From Gammaproteobacteria bacterium (GTDB lineage: Bacteria > Pseudomonadota > Gammaproteobacteria > Pseudomonadales > UBA5518): 64,000 nucleotides of DNA. This document shows, one piece after another, positions 44,756-53,435 of the stretch (within the stretch, counting starts at the first letter, position 1; every line of letters starts with the position of its first letter). The notes under the pieces were generated by a model. It searched no databases. It saw only the letters and a list, made by a program, of their open reading frames with translations, and was not told where the DNA came from. The DNA is taken from contig JADKDK010000004.1 of assembly GCA_016718385.1 (NCBI GenBank), forward strand, positions 558,001-622,000. The letters are read 5' to 3'. The translations under genes were made by a program, and so were the position numbers.

Positions 44756-46672
44756 TCAGACTTTCTGTGATACGGCCAGCGAGCGCAGCGTGGGGCGGCG
44801 CTTGGCCTGGTGCGAGTGCATGCGGCCCAGGATGTCGCCGAGAAAGCGCGTGGTCTCGACGATGTAGGGTCCCTTGTTCAGCATCGCGCATTCGGCGCGC
44901 GCGCTGGCGGCGGCGTCGGTCACCTCGGCGCGCGAGGGCACGCCCTTCTTCGCGAGGCCTTCGAGCATCTGCGTCGCCCAGATCACCGGCACGTGCGCGG
45001 CCTCGCACAGCCACAGGATCTCCTCCTGCACTTCCGAGAGGCGCTCGAACCCCAGCTCCACCGCCAGGTCGCCGCGCGCGACCATGACCCCGACCGGCGG
45101 CGAGCGCAGGCCTGCCAGCAGCACGCCCGGCAGGTTCTCGAAGGCCTGGCGGTTCTCGATCTTCAGCACGATCCCGAGCTGCCCGGCCCCGAGCCGGTGC
45201 AGGTGGTCTTCCAGGCAGGTCACGTCGGCGGCGCTGCGCACGAAGGACAGCGCCACGATGTCCGCGAAGCCGACCACGGCCTCCAGGTCGGCGATGTCCT
45301 TGTCCGTGAGCGCGGAGAGCGCGAACTGCGTCTCCGGGAAATTGATGCCCTTCTCGGCACGCAGCCGCGAGCCCTCGGCCCCGGCGTGCGTGATGCGCAC
45401 GGTGATCAGCTCGTGGTCGTTGGCCTCGACCACGCCGCCAATCCGCCCGTCGTCGAACCACACCGGCTCGCCCGGGCGTGCCTGCAGGAAGGCGGCATCC
45501 AGCGTGCAGTGGATCCGCGCCGGTACCTCGATCTTGCCCCCGGCGCTGCGCATCGCGTCGCATCCGGGCTCGGCGGAGCGGGTCAGCAGCAGCGTATCGC
45601 CGCGATGCAGCACGATCGGTGGCGCCACCGCGGGCAGCCTGCCGACGCTGCCCGTGAGCAGGCGCGAGTCCTCGCGCCAGAGCTCGATTACGGCGCCGCC
45701 CTGCAGGTAGAGGCTGTGACCCAGCTCGGCGACCAGCGTGTGCGCGTCCTGGCGCGCCAGCGGCAGCTCGCGCGTCTTGCCGCGCGCGTCGCGCACGCGC
45801 AGGCGGTCGCCATTGGCCGCGCGGCGCACGATGTCGGCGCTGACGCCGATGCGCGCCGCCGTGCCCACAGGCTGCGTCTCGGCGCCGACGAGCTCGATGC
45901 GCGCAGGGCGCAGCACGCGGCCGAAGGCGTCGCGCTCCGGTTTCAGCTTCAGCAGTTGCCCCAGCTCGCGCAGGGCGCCGGTGCGCAGCTTCGGGCCGGC
46001 CAGATCGACCTGGATGCGGCAGCGCCGGCCGGTCTGCCGTTCGGCCGCGCGCAGGTGGCGCGCCATCGCCTTCCAGCTCGCTGCGTCGTCGTGCGCGCAG
46101 TTGATGCGCATGACGTCCATTCCGGCCTCGAGCAGTTCGCGCACCAGCCGCGGATCGTGCGCTGCCTCGCTCGGCATGGTCACCATGATGCGCGTGGCGC
46201 GGGCCTGCGGCGGGGCGCCCAGCAGGGCGTGCGCGTGGTCCGCGAGCAGCAGCGCCCCGGTGCGCAGGTCCACCGGCCCCGGCGGATGTGGCGCCGCTGC
46301 GCTGCCGGTCAACCGCGCCAGGTTTGCCAGCACTGAATCGATGCTGGCGAGCGTGCTGGATTCCATGTTCGACAGCGACGACAGCCCGCAACCGACCAGG
46401 TCGGCCTGCAGCGCGCGGATATCGTGGCGGCGCACGCCCAGGTAGTGCAGGAGATTGCGCGCGCTGGCGCGGTGGGCCGGCTCGATGGCCTCGATGGCCG
46501 CGGCATGCGTGGCCTCCAGCTGCAGGGCCGCGGCGCGGATCTCGCCCAGCGCGCTCAGCAGGCGCTGCAGCATGCGCGCGTTGAGGGCGTCGGGGAGCGC
46601 GGGTGCCGATGCATCGGGTGCGGGAGCGCTGGGTTTCATCGCGGCAGGTATCGCATTCACGATCACCAGCAT
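44756..46672 (-). CDS. Non-canonical pyruvate kinase
   Basis: A pyruvate-kinase-family protein of 638 residues from the ATG at 46672, or 627 from the ATG at 46639; neither start has a strong ribosome site. The first 140 or so residues are an Ala-rich helical extension not present in ordinary pyruvate kinase. The barrel then starts with RIMVTMPSEAAHDPRLVREL and GMDVMRINCAHDD, followed by VDLAGPKLRTG, a large B domain, GINFPETQFALSALTDKD, VALSFVRSAADVTCLEDHL, LKIENRQAFENLPG and GVMVARGDLAVELGFERLSE. It ends shortly after AECAMLNKGPYIVETTRFL, so the C-terminal allosteric domain is missing. It should convert phosphoenolpyruvate and ADP to pyruvate and ATP. It lies 47 bp after the phosphoketolase gene on the same strand, so it may be the third gene of that operon. 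Confidence 0.82.
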   Translation of the reverse strand: MLVIVNAIPAAMKPSAPAPDASAPALPDALNARMLQRLLSALGEIRAAALQLEATHAAAIEAIEPAHRASARNLLHYLGVRRHDIRALQADLVGCGLSSLSNMESSTLASIDSVLANLARLTGSAAAPHPPGPVDLRTGALLLADHAHALLGAPPQARATRIMVTMPSEAAHDPRLVRELLEAGMDVMRINCAHDDAASWKAMARHLRAAERQTGRRCRIQVDLAGPKLRTGALRELGQLLKLKPERDAFGRVLRPARIELVGAETQPVGTAARIGVSADIVRRAANGDRLRVRDARGKTRELPLARQDAHTLVAELGHSLYLQGGAVIELWREDSRLLTGSVGRLPAVAPPIVLHRGDTLLLTRSAEPGCDAMRSAGGKIEVPARIHCTLDAAFLQARPGEPVWFDDGRIGGVVEANDHELITVRITHAGAEGSRLRAEKGINFPETQFALSALTDKDIADLEAVVGFADIVALSFVRSAADVTCLEDHLHRLGAGQLGIVLKIENRQAFENLPGVLLAGLRSPPVGVMVARGDLAVELGFERLSEVQEEILWLCEAAHVPVIWATQMLEGLAKKGVPSRAEVTDAAASARAECAMLNKGPYIVETTRFLGDILGRMHSHQAKRRPTLRSLAVSQKV

Positions 46673-46718
46673 GCGCCTGGAGTATGACAGCCGTGTTGCA
46701 GCGCGGGGCGGGTTCGTC

Positions 46719-49106
46719 TCAGGGCGCGGGCCAGCTCCAGTCGCGGATCTCCGGCGGGTCGATGCCGTGCTCGTGGGCGTAGGCGCGGCAGTCGAACTGT
46801 CGGTCGCGCAGCGCCTGTTTCGCGTGCGCGCCGGCCACGCGCAACTCCGGCACGCGGTTGATCACGTCGATGGCGAGACTGAAGCGGTCGACCTCGTTGG
46901 CGATCGCCAGTTCCAGCGGCGTGTTGATGTTGCCGCGCTCCTTGTAACCGCGCACGTGCAGGTTGGCGTGGTTGGTGCGCCGGTAGGCGAGGCGGTGGAT
47001 CAGCCAGGGGTAGCCGTGGAAATTGAAGATGATCGGCTTGTCGACCGTGAACAGGCTGTCGAACTCGCTCGCCGGCAGGCCGTGCGGGTGCTCGGTTTCC
47101 GGCGTCAGCGTGTACAGGTCCACGACGTTGACGAAACGCATCCTCAGCGCGGGAAAGTGCGCGCGCAGCAGCGCCACGGCCGCCAGCGCCTCGCGCGTGG
47201 CGGTGTCGCCGCAGCCGGCCAGCACCACGTCGGGTTCGTCGCCCTGGTCGTTGCTGGCCCAGTCCCAGATCCCGATGCCCTTGGCGCAGTGGCGGATCGC
47301 CGCCTCCATGTCGAGGTACTGCAGGTGCACCTGCTTGTCGCAGACGATCACGTTCACGCGGTCGGTGCTGCGCAGGCAGCGGTCGCTGATCGCGAGCAGC
47401 GAGTTGGCGTCCGGCGGCAGGTAGATGCGCGTGACCTCGGGGCTCTTGGTGACGACCACGTCGAGGAAGCCCGGATCCTGGTGCGTGAAGCCGTTGTGGT
47501 CCTGGCGCCATACCGTGGAGGTGATCAGCAGGTTCAGCGAGGACACGGGTGCGCGCCACGGGATCCCGGCGGCCGTCGCCAGCCACTTCGCGTGCTGGTT
47601 GAACATCGAATCGATCACGTGCGCGAAGGCCTCGTAGGTCGACAGGAAGCCGTGGCGGCCGCTGAGCAGGTAGCCTTCCAGCCAGCCCTCGAGCGTGTGC
47701 TCGCTCAGGTACTCCATCACGCGTCCGTCGGCGGCGAGTTCGCCGCCGTCGACGTCCTCGGGGAGCATCTCGGCAAGCCAGGTTTTCCTGCTGGCCTCGT
47801 AGACCGCATCGAGCTTGTTCGAGCTGGTCTCGTCGGGGCCGAACACGCGGAAGTTGGCGGGGTTGGCGCGCAGGGTGTCGCGCAGCAGGCAGCCCAGCGC
47901 GCGCGTGTTGCCGGCGCTGGCGCTTCCCGGTTCGGGCACCGCGACCGCGTAATCGCGAAAATCCGGCAGCCGCAGCGCGCGGCGCAGCAGGCCACCGTTG
48001 GCGTGCGGGTTGGCGCCCATGCGCCGCGTGCCGCGCGGGGCCAGTCCGCGCAGCGGCGCGACCAGGCGGCCGTCGGCGTCGAAGAGTTCCTCGGGCCGGT
48101 ACGAGCGCAGCCAGGCCTCGAGCTGGCGCAGGTGCTCCGGATTCTCGCGCACCGCCGGCAACGGTACCTGGTGGGCGCGCCAGGTGCCCTCGATGCGGTG
48201 GCCGTCCACGGTCTTCGGCCCGGTCCAGCCCTTTGGGCTCCGCAGCACGATCATCGGCCAGCGCGCCCGCGCCGCCACGCCGCTGGCGCGCGCACCGGCC
48301 TGGATGCGACGGATTTCCTGCACGCTCGCTTCCATCGCCGCCGCCATCGCCTGGTGCATGGCGGCGGGGTCGTCGCCCTCCACGAAATGCGGCGCCCAGC
48401 CATAGCCGCGCAGCAGCGCCTCGAGCTCCGCGTGGCTGATGCGCGCGAGCACCGTGGGGTTGCTGATCTTGTAGCCGTTGAGGTTCAGCACCGGCAGTAC
48501 CGCGCCGTCGCGCACCGGGTTGAGGAACTTGTTGCCGTGCCAGGCGGTGGCGAGCGGGCCGGTCTCGGCCTCGCCGTCGCCCACGACCACCGTGACCAGC
48601 AGCTCCGGGTTGTCGAAGGCCGCGCCGAAGGCGTGCGAGAGCGAATAGCCGAGCTCGCCGCCCTCGTGGATGGAGCCCGGCATTTCGGGCGTGCAGTGGC
48701 TGCCGATGCCACCGGGGAAGGAGAAGCTGCGGAATAACTCGCGCATGCCCTCGCGGTCCTCGCCGCACTCCGGGTACACCTCCGCGTAGGTCCCTTCCAG
48801 GTACACCGGCGCCAGCACGCCGGGCGCGCCGTGTCCGGGGCCGGCGAGGAAGATCGCGTCCAGCTCGTATTTCACGATCAGGCGGTTCAGGTGCACCCAG
48901 GTGAAGCTGAGCGCGGGGCTCGCGCCCCAGTGCCCGAGCAGGCGCTGCTTGATGTGCTCCGGGCGCAGCGGCTCTTCCAGCAGCGGGTTGTCGCGCAGGT
49001 AGATCATGCCGGCGGCCAGATAATTACAGGCGCGCCAGAAGGCATCGATGCGCGCGGCGGTGTCGGCATCGAGCGCGGCGGCGGGGTTGTTGCGTATCTC
49101 GTTCAT
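46719..49106 (-). CDS. xfp: Phosphoketolase (xylulose-5-phosphate/fructose-6-phosphate)
   Basis: A 795-residue thiamine-diphosphate enzyme of typical phosphoketolase length. The ATG at 49106 follows AGGAGAAG. Family landmarks in order: LLGHWGASPALSFTWVHLNR, LAGPGHGAPGVLAPVYLEGT, FSFPGGIGSHCTPEMPGSIH, the ThDP/Mg motif TVVVGDGEAETGPLATAWHG with NLNGYKISNPTVL, LRSPKGWTGPK, ENPEHLRQLEAW, FGPDETSSNKLDAVYE, TVWRQDHNGFTHQDPGF and RGYKERGNINTPLELAI. It splits xylulose 5-phosphate or fructose 6-phosphate with phosphate to acetyl phosphate plus a shorter sugar phosphate. Its start overlaps the stop of the acetate kinase gene (ATGA), so the next enzyme of the pathway is made from the same mRNA. Confidence 0.95.
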   Translation of the reverse strand: MNEIRNNPAAALDADTAARIDAFWRACNYLAAGMIYLRDNPLLEEPLRPEHIKQRLLGHWGASPALSFTWVHLNRLIVKYELDAIFLAGPGHGAPGVLAPVYLEGTYAEVYPECGEDREGMRELFRSFSFPGGIGSHCTPEMPGSIHEGGELGYSLSHAFGAAFDNPELLVTVVVGDGEAETGPLATAWHGNKFLNPVRDGAVLPVLNLNGYKISNPTVLARISHAELEALLRGYGWAPHFVEGDDPAAMHQAMAAAMEASVQEIRRIQAGARASGVAARARWPMIVLRSPKGWTGPKTVDGHRIEGTWRAHQVPLPAVRENPEHLRQLEAWLRSYRPEELFDADGRLVAPLRGLAPRGTRRMGANPHANGGLLRRALRLPDFRDYAVAVPEPGSASAGNTRALGCLLRDTLRANPANFRVFGPDETSSNKLDAVYEASRKTWLAEMLPEDVDGGELAADGRVMEYLSEHTLEGWLEGYLLSGRHGFLSTYEAFAHVIDSMFNQHAKWLATAAGIPWRAPVSSLNLLITSTVWRQDHNGFTHQDPGFLDVVVTKSPEVTRIYLPPDANSLLAISDRCLRSTDRVNVIVCDKQVHLQYLDMEAAIRHCAKGIGIWDWASNDQGDEPDVVLAGCGDTATREALAAVALLRAHFPALRMRFVNVVDLYTLTPETEHPHGLPASEFDSLFTVDKPIIFNFHGYPWLIHRLAYRRTNHANLHVRGYKERGNINTPLELAIANEVDRFSLAIDVINRVPELRVAGAHAKQALRDRQFDCRAYAHEHGIDPPEIRDWSWPAP

Positions 49107-50290
49107 GGATCGCTTCTCCTGCGATGAGTTGCGCGCGCCGGCGCATGTCCGGGTGTGGCTCGGGGCTCGAGCAGGCCGATGACCTCGCGCGCGATCTCGA
49201 GCTCCTCGTTGGTCGGTATCACCAGGATCGCGACGCGCGAGGATGGCGCATGGATCGCCATGGCCCGCTGCCCGCGGCAGGCGTGGTTGCGCTCGGCGTC
49301 GAGGCGCACGCCGAACCATTCGAGCCCCGCGAGCACGCGGGCGCGGATATCGGCATCGTGCTCGCCGATGCCGGCGGTGAACACCAGCGCGTCCACGCGT
49401 CCGAGCACCGCACCGTAGGCGCCCAGGTACTTGCGTGCGCGGTAGCAGTACATCTCCAGCGCCAGCGTGGCATCGGCGTTGCCCGTCGCGGCCAGCGCGC
49501 GAACCGCGCGCATATCGTTCTCGCCGCACAGCCCGCGCAGGCCCGAATGGTGGTGGAGCGCGTCGTCGAGCTCCCGCGGGTCGATGCCCTCGCGCAGCAG
49601 GTGCAGCAGCACCCCGGCGTCGATGTCGCCGGGCCGCGTGCCCATCACCAGGCCCTCCAGCGGCGTCATGCCCATCGAGGTGTCGACGGAGAGCCCGCCG
49701 CGCACGGCCGTGACGCTCGAGCCATTGCCCAGGTGCAGGCTGATGAGGTTGGTTTCCGCCGGCGTCTTGCCGAGCATCCGCGCCGCCTCGCGGCTCACGT
49801 AGCGGTGCGAGGTGCCATGGAAACCGTGGCGGCGCACGCCACGCGCGCGCCACTGCGCGGGTACCGCGTAATGCATTGCCGCGGGCGGCAGGCTGTGGTG
49901 GAAGGCGGTGTCGAACACCGCGACGTGCGTTCGCCCGGGCAGCAGCTCCATGCCGAGCGCGATGCCGAGCCGGTTGGCCGGGTTGTGCAGCGGCGCCAGC
50001 GCATCGAAGCGCGCGAGCTCCGCGAGCGCGGCCGCATCCATGCGGGTCGGCGCCAGGAAGCGCTCGCCGCCATGCACCACGCGATGGCCCACCGCGACGA
50101 TGGCGTCGCGGTCCGCGATGCCGGCCAGCGCCTGCGCGAGCGCGGCACGGTGATCCGCGGGACCGGCCGCACCCTCGCCGATCTGCTCGATCTTGCCGTC
50201 GGCAATCTGCCGCTCGCCGCGCATGTCGTAAACGCTGAACCTGAGCGAGGAACTGCCGCTGTTGATCACCAGGATATGCGTGTCGCTCAT
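49103..50290 (-). CDS. ackA: Acetate kinase
   Basis: A 395-residue acetate kinase of normal length. The ATG at 50290 gives the canonical start ILVINSGSSSLRFSVYD. Other motifs: VGHRVVHGGERF, VAVFDTAFHHSLPPAAMHY, RRHGFHGTSHRYVSREAARM, LISLHLGNGSSVTAVRGGLS, DTSMGMTPLEGLVMGTRPGD and LVFTAGIGEHDADIR. It converts acetyl phosphate and ADP to acetate and ATP, or the reverse. Its last four bases overlap the phosphoketolase start, so the pair forms a coupled phosphoketolase-acetate kinase module that makes ATP from sugar phosphates without glycolysis. No phosphate acetyltransferase gene is present nearby. Confidence 0.96.
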   Translation of the reverse strand: MSDTHILVINSGSSSLRFSVYDMRGERQIADGKIEQIGEGAAGPADHRAALAQALAGIADRDAIVAVGHRVVHGGERFLAPTRMDAAALAELARFDALAPLHNPANRLGIALGMELLPGRTHVAVFDTAFHHSLPPAAMHYAVPAQWRARGVRRHGFHGTSHRYVSREAARMLGKTPAETNLISLHLGNGSSVTAVRGGLSVDTSMGMTPLEGLVMGTRPGDIDAGVLLHLLREGIDPRELDDALHHHSGLRGLCGENDMRAVRALAATGNADATLALEMYCYRARKYLGAYGAVLGRVDALVFTAGIGEHDADIRARVLAGLEWFGVRLDAERNHACRGQRAMAIHAPSSRVAILVIPTNEELEIAREVIGLLEPRATPGHAPARATHRRRSDP

Positions 50291-50411
50291 TGCGGAGCCA
50301 TGGTGGGGACGACCGGGTGCGGATTGTGGGGCGCGATTATGACAAGCCTTCGTGCGGCAGTGCCTGCGATGTTGCAGGACTATTCCGATGCGTTCATGCA
50401 GCAAAGAAAAC

Positions 50412-50903
50412 TCAGGCAGCCGCCTTCGCTCGTCTGCCTGTGTGCTTTGCAGCTTTCGGTGACGCCGTTCGCCTTTCCGCCTCCCAGCCCTTGCAAGCCA
50501 GCACGATGTAGCGGGGTACCGGGCGCTCGCCGCTGCCGTAGGCGCTCACGGTCCTCGTGGTCATGCCCAGCGCTGCGGCGGCTTCCGTCAATGACAGCCC
50601 GTTGCGCACGCGCCATCGCGCGAAGCTGCGAGTGTTCTCGTCGGGTGCGATCTGCGCCTGCGCATCGAGCCATAGCGTATCGGCGCCGATCTGGATATCC
50701 AGCGATGGCCACTCCACGGCCCAACCTTCGCCAGGGATTATGCGCGCCGTGCAAAAGGCGTCCGGGTCGCCAAGACCAGCGAGTCCGGGTGAATCCTCTA
50801 TCAGTGGGGCCATATCGACCGTGAACACGGTGCCGTCCACGTACTTCAAGCGCAACCGGCAGCGGGCGAGCGCCCGCACGCTCGCCAGGCGTGGACGTTT
50901 CAT
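50412..50903 (-). CDS. DUF2442 plus helix-turn-helix protein (antitoxin-like)
   Basis: A 163-residue protein. The ATG at 50903 is chosen because it overlaps the stop of a DUF4160-like remnant (ATGA). The N-terminal half matches DUF2442 (CRLRLKYVDGTVFTVDMAPL, then DTLWLDAQAQIAPDENTRSF). The C-terminal half carries a Cro/XRE-like helix-turn-helix (FARWRVRNGLSLTEAAAALG, then MTTRTVSAYGSGERPVPRY) and a basic tail ending in KAAKHTGRRAKAAA. DUF2442 proteins are common partners of DUF4160 proteins in type II toxin-antitoxin-like pairs, and the HTH would make it the autoregulator. The partner gene upstream is only a fragment, so this may be an orphan antitoxin. Confidence 0.78.
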   Translation of the reverse strand: MKRPRLASVRALARCRLRLKYVDGTVFTVDMAPLIEDSPGLAGLGDPDAFCTARIIPGEGWAVEWPSLDIQIGADTLWLDAQAQIAPDENTRSFARWRVRNGLSLTEAAAALGMTTRTVSAYGSGERPVPRYIVLACKGWEAERRTASPKAAKHTGRRAKAAA

Positions 50904-51013
50904 GGGTGCCATCGTTGCCATTCCTCCATCAGTTCATCATGGTGCTGTGCTATCCACTCCAGCACTTCCGCGCGCAGGCCGCCGATCAGGCCGCCGTACA
51001 CTTTCACGCCTTT
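50900..51013 (-). pseudogene. DUF4160-like C-terminal fragment (toxin remnant)
   Basis: About 35 codons ending in VLEWIAQHHDELMEEWQRWH, which matches the end of DUF4160 proteins (pattern of a hydrophobic helix, then EW..LH..EL...W). Only this tail remains; the first half of a normal 80-90 residue protein is missing, although a GTG at 51007 could in principle still start translation. It overlaps the next gene start by four bases. The acyl-CoA ligase gene ends eight bases upstream, so that boundary probably marks the junction that removed the 5' part. Confidence 0.5.
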
Positions 51014-51020
51014 TTTCCGA

Positions 51021-52604
51021 TCAGATCTGGCGCTCGCGCCCGGCCCAGTAGCGTTCTCGAAGGGCGCGGCGCAGCACCTTGCCGGCCTCCGAGCGCGGCA
51101 GCTCCGCCACGAAGTCGATGCTGCGCGGCCATTTCTGCTTCGCGAGGTGTTCGACGCAGAAGTCCGTGAGGGACTGCCTGAGCGCCGCATCGGGCGTGAA
51201 GCCCGGACGCAGCTCGACTACGGCCTTTATCTCCTCGCCGAGATCCTCGTTCGGCACGCCGACGCAGGCCACATCGGCCACCGCGCGGTGCTGCGCGAGC
51301 ACGTCGTCGATCTCCTGCGGATAGATGTTCACGCCGCCGGAGATGATCACCTCCGCGCTGCGCCCGCTGAGGAACAGGTAGCCGTCGGCGTCGAGGTAGC
51401 CGATGTCGCCGGCGGTGAAATAACCGTCGCGCAGCACCGAGGCGGTCTTTGCCGGATCCTTGTAGTACTCGAAGGCGCTGCCGGCGGGGTTCAGGAGGTA
51501 GATGGTGCCGGCCTGCCCCGGCGCCAACTCGTTGCCGGCGTCGTCGAGGATGCGCAGCTGCCCGGACGCGGGTCTGCCCACGGTGCCGGGTTTGGCCAGC
51601 CACTCCTGCGGGCTCACGATGGTGCCCTGGCCCTCGGTGCCGGCGAACATCTCCCACAGGATCGGGCCCCACCAGTCGAGCATGCGCTTCTTCACGTCGA
51701 CCGCGCAGGGCGCGGCGCCGTGGATCACGAAACGCAGGCTCGACACGTCGTGGCGCGCGCGCGCTTCCTCGGGCAGTTGCAACAGCCGGTTGAACATCGT
51801 GGGCACGCAGAAGGTGTGGGTGATGCGGTGCTGCGCGATCAGCGCCAGCATGCGTTGCGGTTCCCACTTGTCCATGATCACGGCGCCGATGCCGGCGGTG
51901 AGCGGCGTGGTGAAGCACAGCGCGAAGGGGCCGGTGTGGTACAGCGGGCCGGTGGCCAGCGCGCGGTCCGTGCCGCTCTCGGGATCGAACTGGAACACCG
52001 CGGTCAGCACCTGCTGCATCTGCGCGGCGTGCGCCGGGTCCATAGGCGCACGGTACACGCCCTTGGGTCGTCCCGTGGTGCCCGAGGTGTAGAGCATGGT
52101 GGCGCCGAGCGAGGGGTCGGGGATGTCGCTGGGGTCCATGCCGTCGAGCGCATCCGCCCAACTCGTGTAGTCCGGCAACTCGCCGCCGATGGCGACGCGC
52201 AGGCGCAGGCGCGGGATCTGCGCGCAGCCGGGGGCCACCGCGGCCACGCGCGTGTCGAGGAACAGCGCCTTCGCCTCGGCATTCTCCACGATGTAGCGGA
52301 TATCCTCCGGCGCGAGGTGCCAGTTGATGGGCGTGAGCCGCAGGCCCGCGCGGTGAGTGGCGAAACGCACCACCGCGAACTCGCTGCGGTTGCCGCACAC
52401 CAGCGCCACGGCGTCGCCGGCGGCGAGACCCGCCGCGCGCATGCGCCGCACCAGGCGGTTCGCCTGCGCGTTCAACTCGGCGAAGCTCATCGTGCCCTGG
52501 TCCGACCACAGCGCGATGCGCCCGGGTTGCGCGGCGGCCACCGCGCTGATCTCCATGCCCTCGGGGGCGCGCGCGCAGGCGAGCGCGAAAACCGACTCGG
52601 TCAC
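51021..52604 (-). CDS. Acyl-CoA synthetase (AMP-forming, FadD-like)
   Basis: A 527-residue acyl-activating enzyme. The GTG at 52604 sits after GGGAGAG. Motifs in order: LWSDQGTMSFAELNAQANRL, the P-loop LGATMLYTSGTTGRPKGVY, RFVIHGAAPCAVDVKKRML, WEMFAGTEGQGTIVSP, GYFTAGDIGYLDADGYLFLS, GRSAEVIISGGVNIYPQEID and, near the end, LPRSEAGKVLRRALRERYW with the catalytic Lys. It forms an acyl-adenylate and then acyl-CoA from a carboxylic acid, ATP and CoA. It is the last gene of a four-gene operon (regulator, flavin oxidoreductase, enoyl-CoA hydratase, ligase) with a 4 bp gap after the hydratase. The acid substrate may be a ring-degradation product, but this is inferred from context. Confidence 0.92.
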   Translation of the reverse strand: MTESVFALACARAPEGMEISAVAAAQPGRIALWSDQGTMSFAELNAQANRLVRRMRAAGLAAGDAVALVCGNRSEFAVVRFATHRAGLRLTPINWHLAPEDIRYIVENAEAKALFLDTRVAAVAPGCAQIPRLRLRVAIGGELPDYTSWADALDGMDPSDIPDPSLGATMLYTSGTTGRPKGVYRAPMDPAHAAQMQQVLTAVFQFDPESGTDRALATGPLYHTGPFALCFTTPLTAGIGAVIMDKWEPQRMLALIAQHRITHTFCVPTMFNRLLQLPEEARARHDVSSLRFVIHGAAPCAVDVKKRMLDWWGPILWEMFAGTEGQGTIVSPQEWLAKPGTVGRPASGQLRILDDAGNELAPGQAGTIYLLNPAGSAFEYYKDPAKTASVLRDGYFTAGDIGYLDADGYLFLSGRSAEVIISGGVNIYPQEIDDVLAQHRAVADVACVGVPNEDLGEEIKAVVELRPGFTPDAALRQSLTDFCVEHLAKQKWPRSIDFVAELPRSEAGKVLRRALRERYWAGRERQI

Positions 52605-52608
52605 TGGC

Positions 52609-53415
52609 TCACTCTCCCTTGAATTCGGGTGCGCGCTTTTCCTTGAATGCGCGCGGTCCCTCGCGGGCATCACGCGACATCATGACCCGGGCCGATTCCT
52701 GCGCCTCGCGCGTGAAGGCTTCGTTCCACGACTCGGTGTGGCTGTCGATCACGGTGCGCTTGATGGCGGCCAGCGCGAGCGGCGCGTTCGCCGCGATGCG
52801 CGTCGCGAGCGCCTCGGCGCGCGCGCGCAGCTCGTGCGGCGCCACCACCTCGCTGATCAGCCCCCAGGCTAGCGCCGTCGCGGCGTCGATGGGCTCGCCG
52901 GTCATCAGCAGGTGCATCGCATGGGCGTAGGGGATCTGGCGCGCGAGGCGCACCATCGAGCCGCCCCCGGGCACGATGCCGGAGCGGGGCTCGGGCAGGC
53001 CAAACTGCGCGTTGCTGGCGGCGATGCGCACGTCGCTGGCCGCCAGCAGCTCGCAGCCGCCGCCGAGCGCGCGTCCGTTGATCGCGGCGATCACCGGCTT
53101 GTACAGCGGCTCGCCCTTGAGCAGCATCCTGTCGCCGATCGCCGGATCGGCCAGCAGGCGCTCCTCGACGGCGTTCTCGGGCTTGCGCGCGCCGGTCCAC
53201 AACGGGATCAGCCCGCCGAGATCGCCGCCGCAGCAGAAGTCGCGATCGCCGGCGCCGGTGAGCACCGCGACGCGGATGTCGCGGTTGTCGCGCACTTCCT
53301 GCCAGGTGTCGGCCAGCGCCACGAAGGCCGCCGGGCTCAGGGTGTTCCGTGCCTCGGGGCGGTTGATGGTGATCCACGCGACCGCGCCGCGCTGTTCGTA
53401 GAGGATGTCGGTCAT
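52609..53415 (-). CDS. Enoyl-CoA hydratase/isomerase family protein
   Basis: A 268-residue crotonase-fold enzyme; the ATG at 53415 follows GGAG. The oxyanion-hole and catalytic landmarks are AWITINRPEARNTLSPAAFV, GAGDRDFCCGGDLGGLIPLW, AAINGRALGGGCELLAASDV and AQFGLPEPRSGIVPGGGSMV, in which the Glu of LPEP is a catalytic position. It should add water to, or isomerise, an enoyl-CoA. It is the third gene of the TetR-led operon, 20 bp after the flavin oxidoreductase gene and 4 bp before the ligase gene. The pairing suggests beta-oxidation-like steps on an unusual acyl chain or ring fragment. Confidence 0.9.
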   Translation of the reverse strand: MTDILYEQRGAVAWITINRPEARNTLSPAAFVALADTWQEVRDNRDIRVAVLTGAGDRDFCCGGDLGGLIPLWTGARKPENAVEERLLADPAIGDRMLLKGEPLYKPVIAAINGRALGGGCELLAASDVRIAASNAQFGLPEPRSGIVPGGGSMVRLARQIPYAHAMHLLMTGEPIDAATALAWGLISEVVAPHELRARAEALATRIAANAPLALAAIKRTVIDSHTESWNEAFTREAQESARVMMSRDAREGPRAFKEKRAPEFKGE

Positions 53416-53435
53416 GGTGTGGTCTCCAGGGTGAT

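Noticed and set aside
46455..48737. 760-codon plus-strand open frame opposite phosphoketolase
   Set aside because: Antisense shadow rich in Val, Arg and His with no recognisable domain; phosphoketolase on the other strand is unambiguous.
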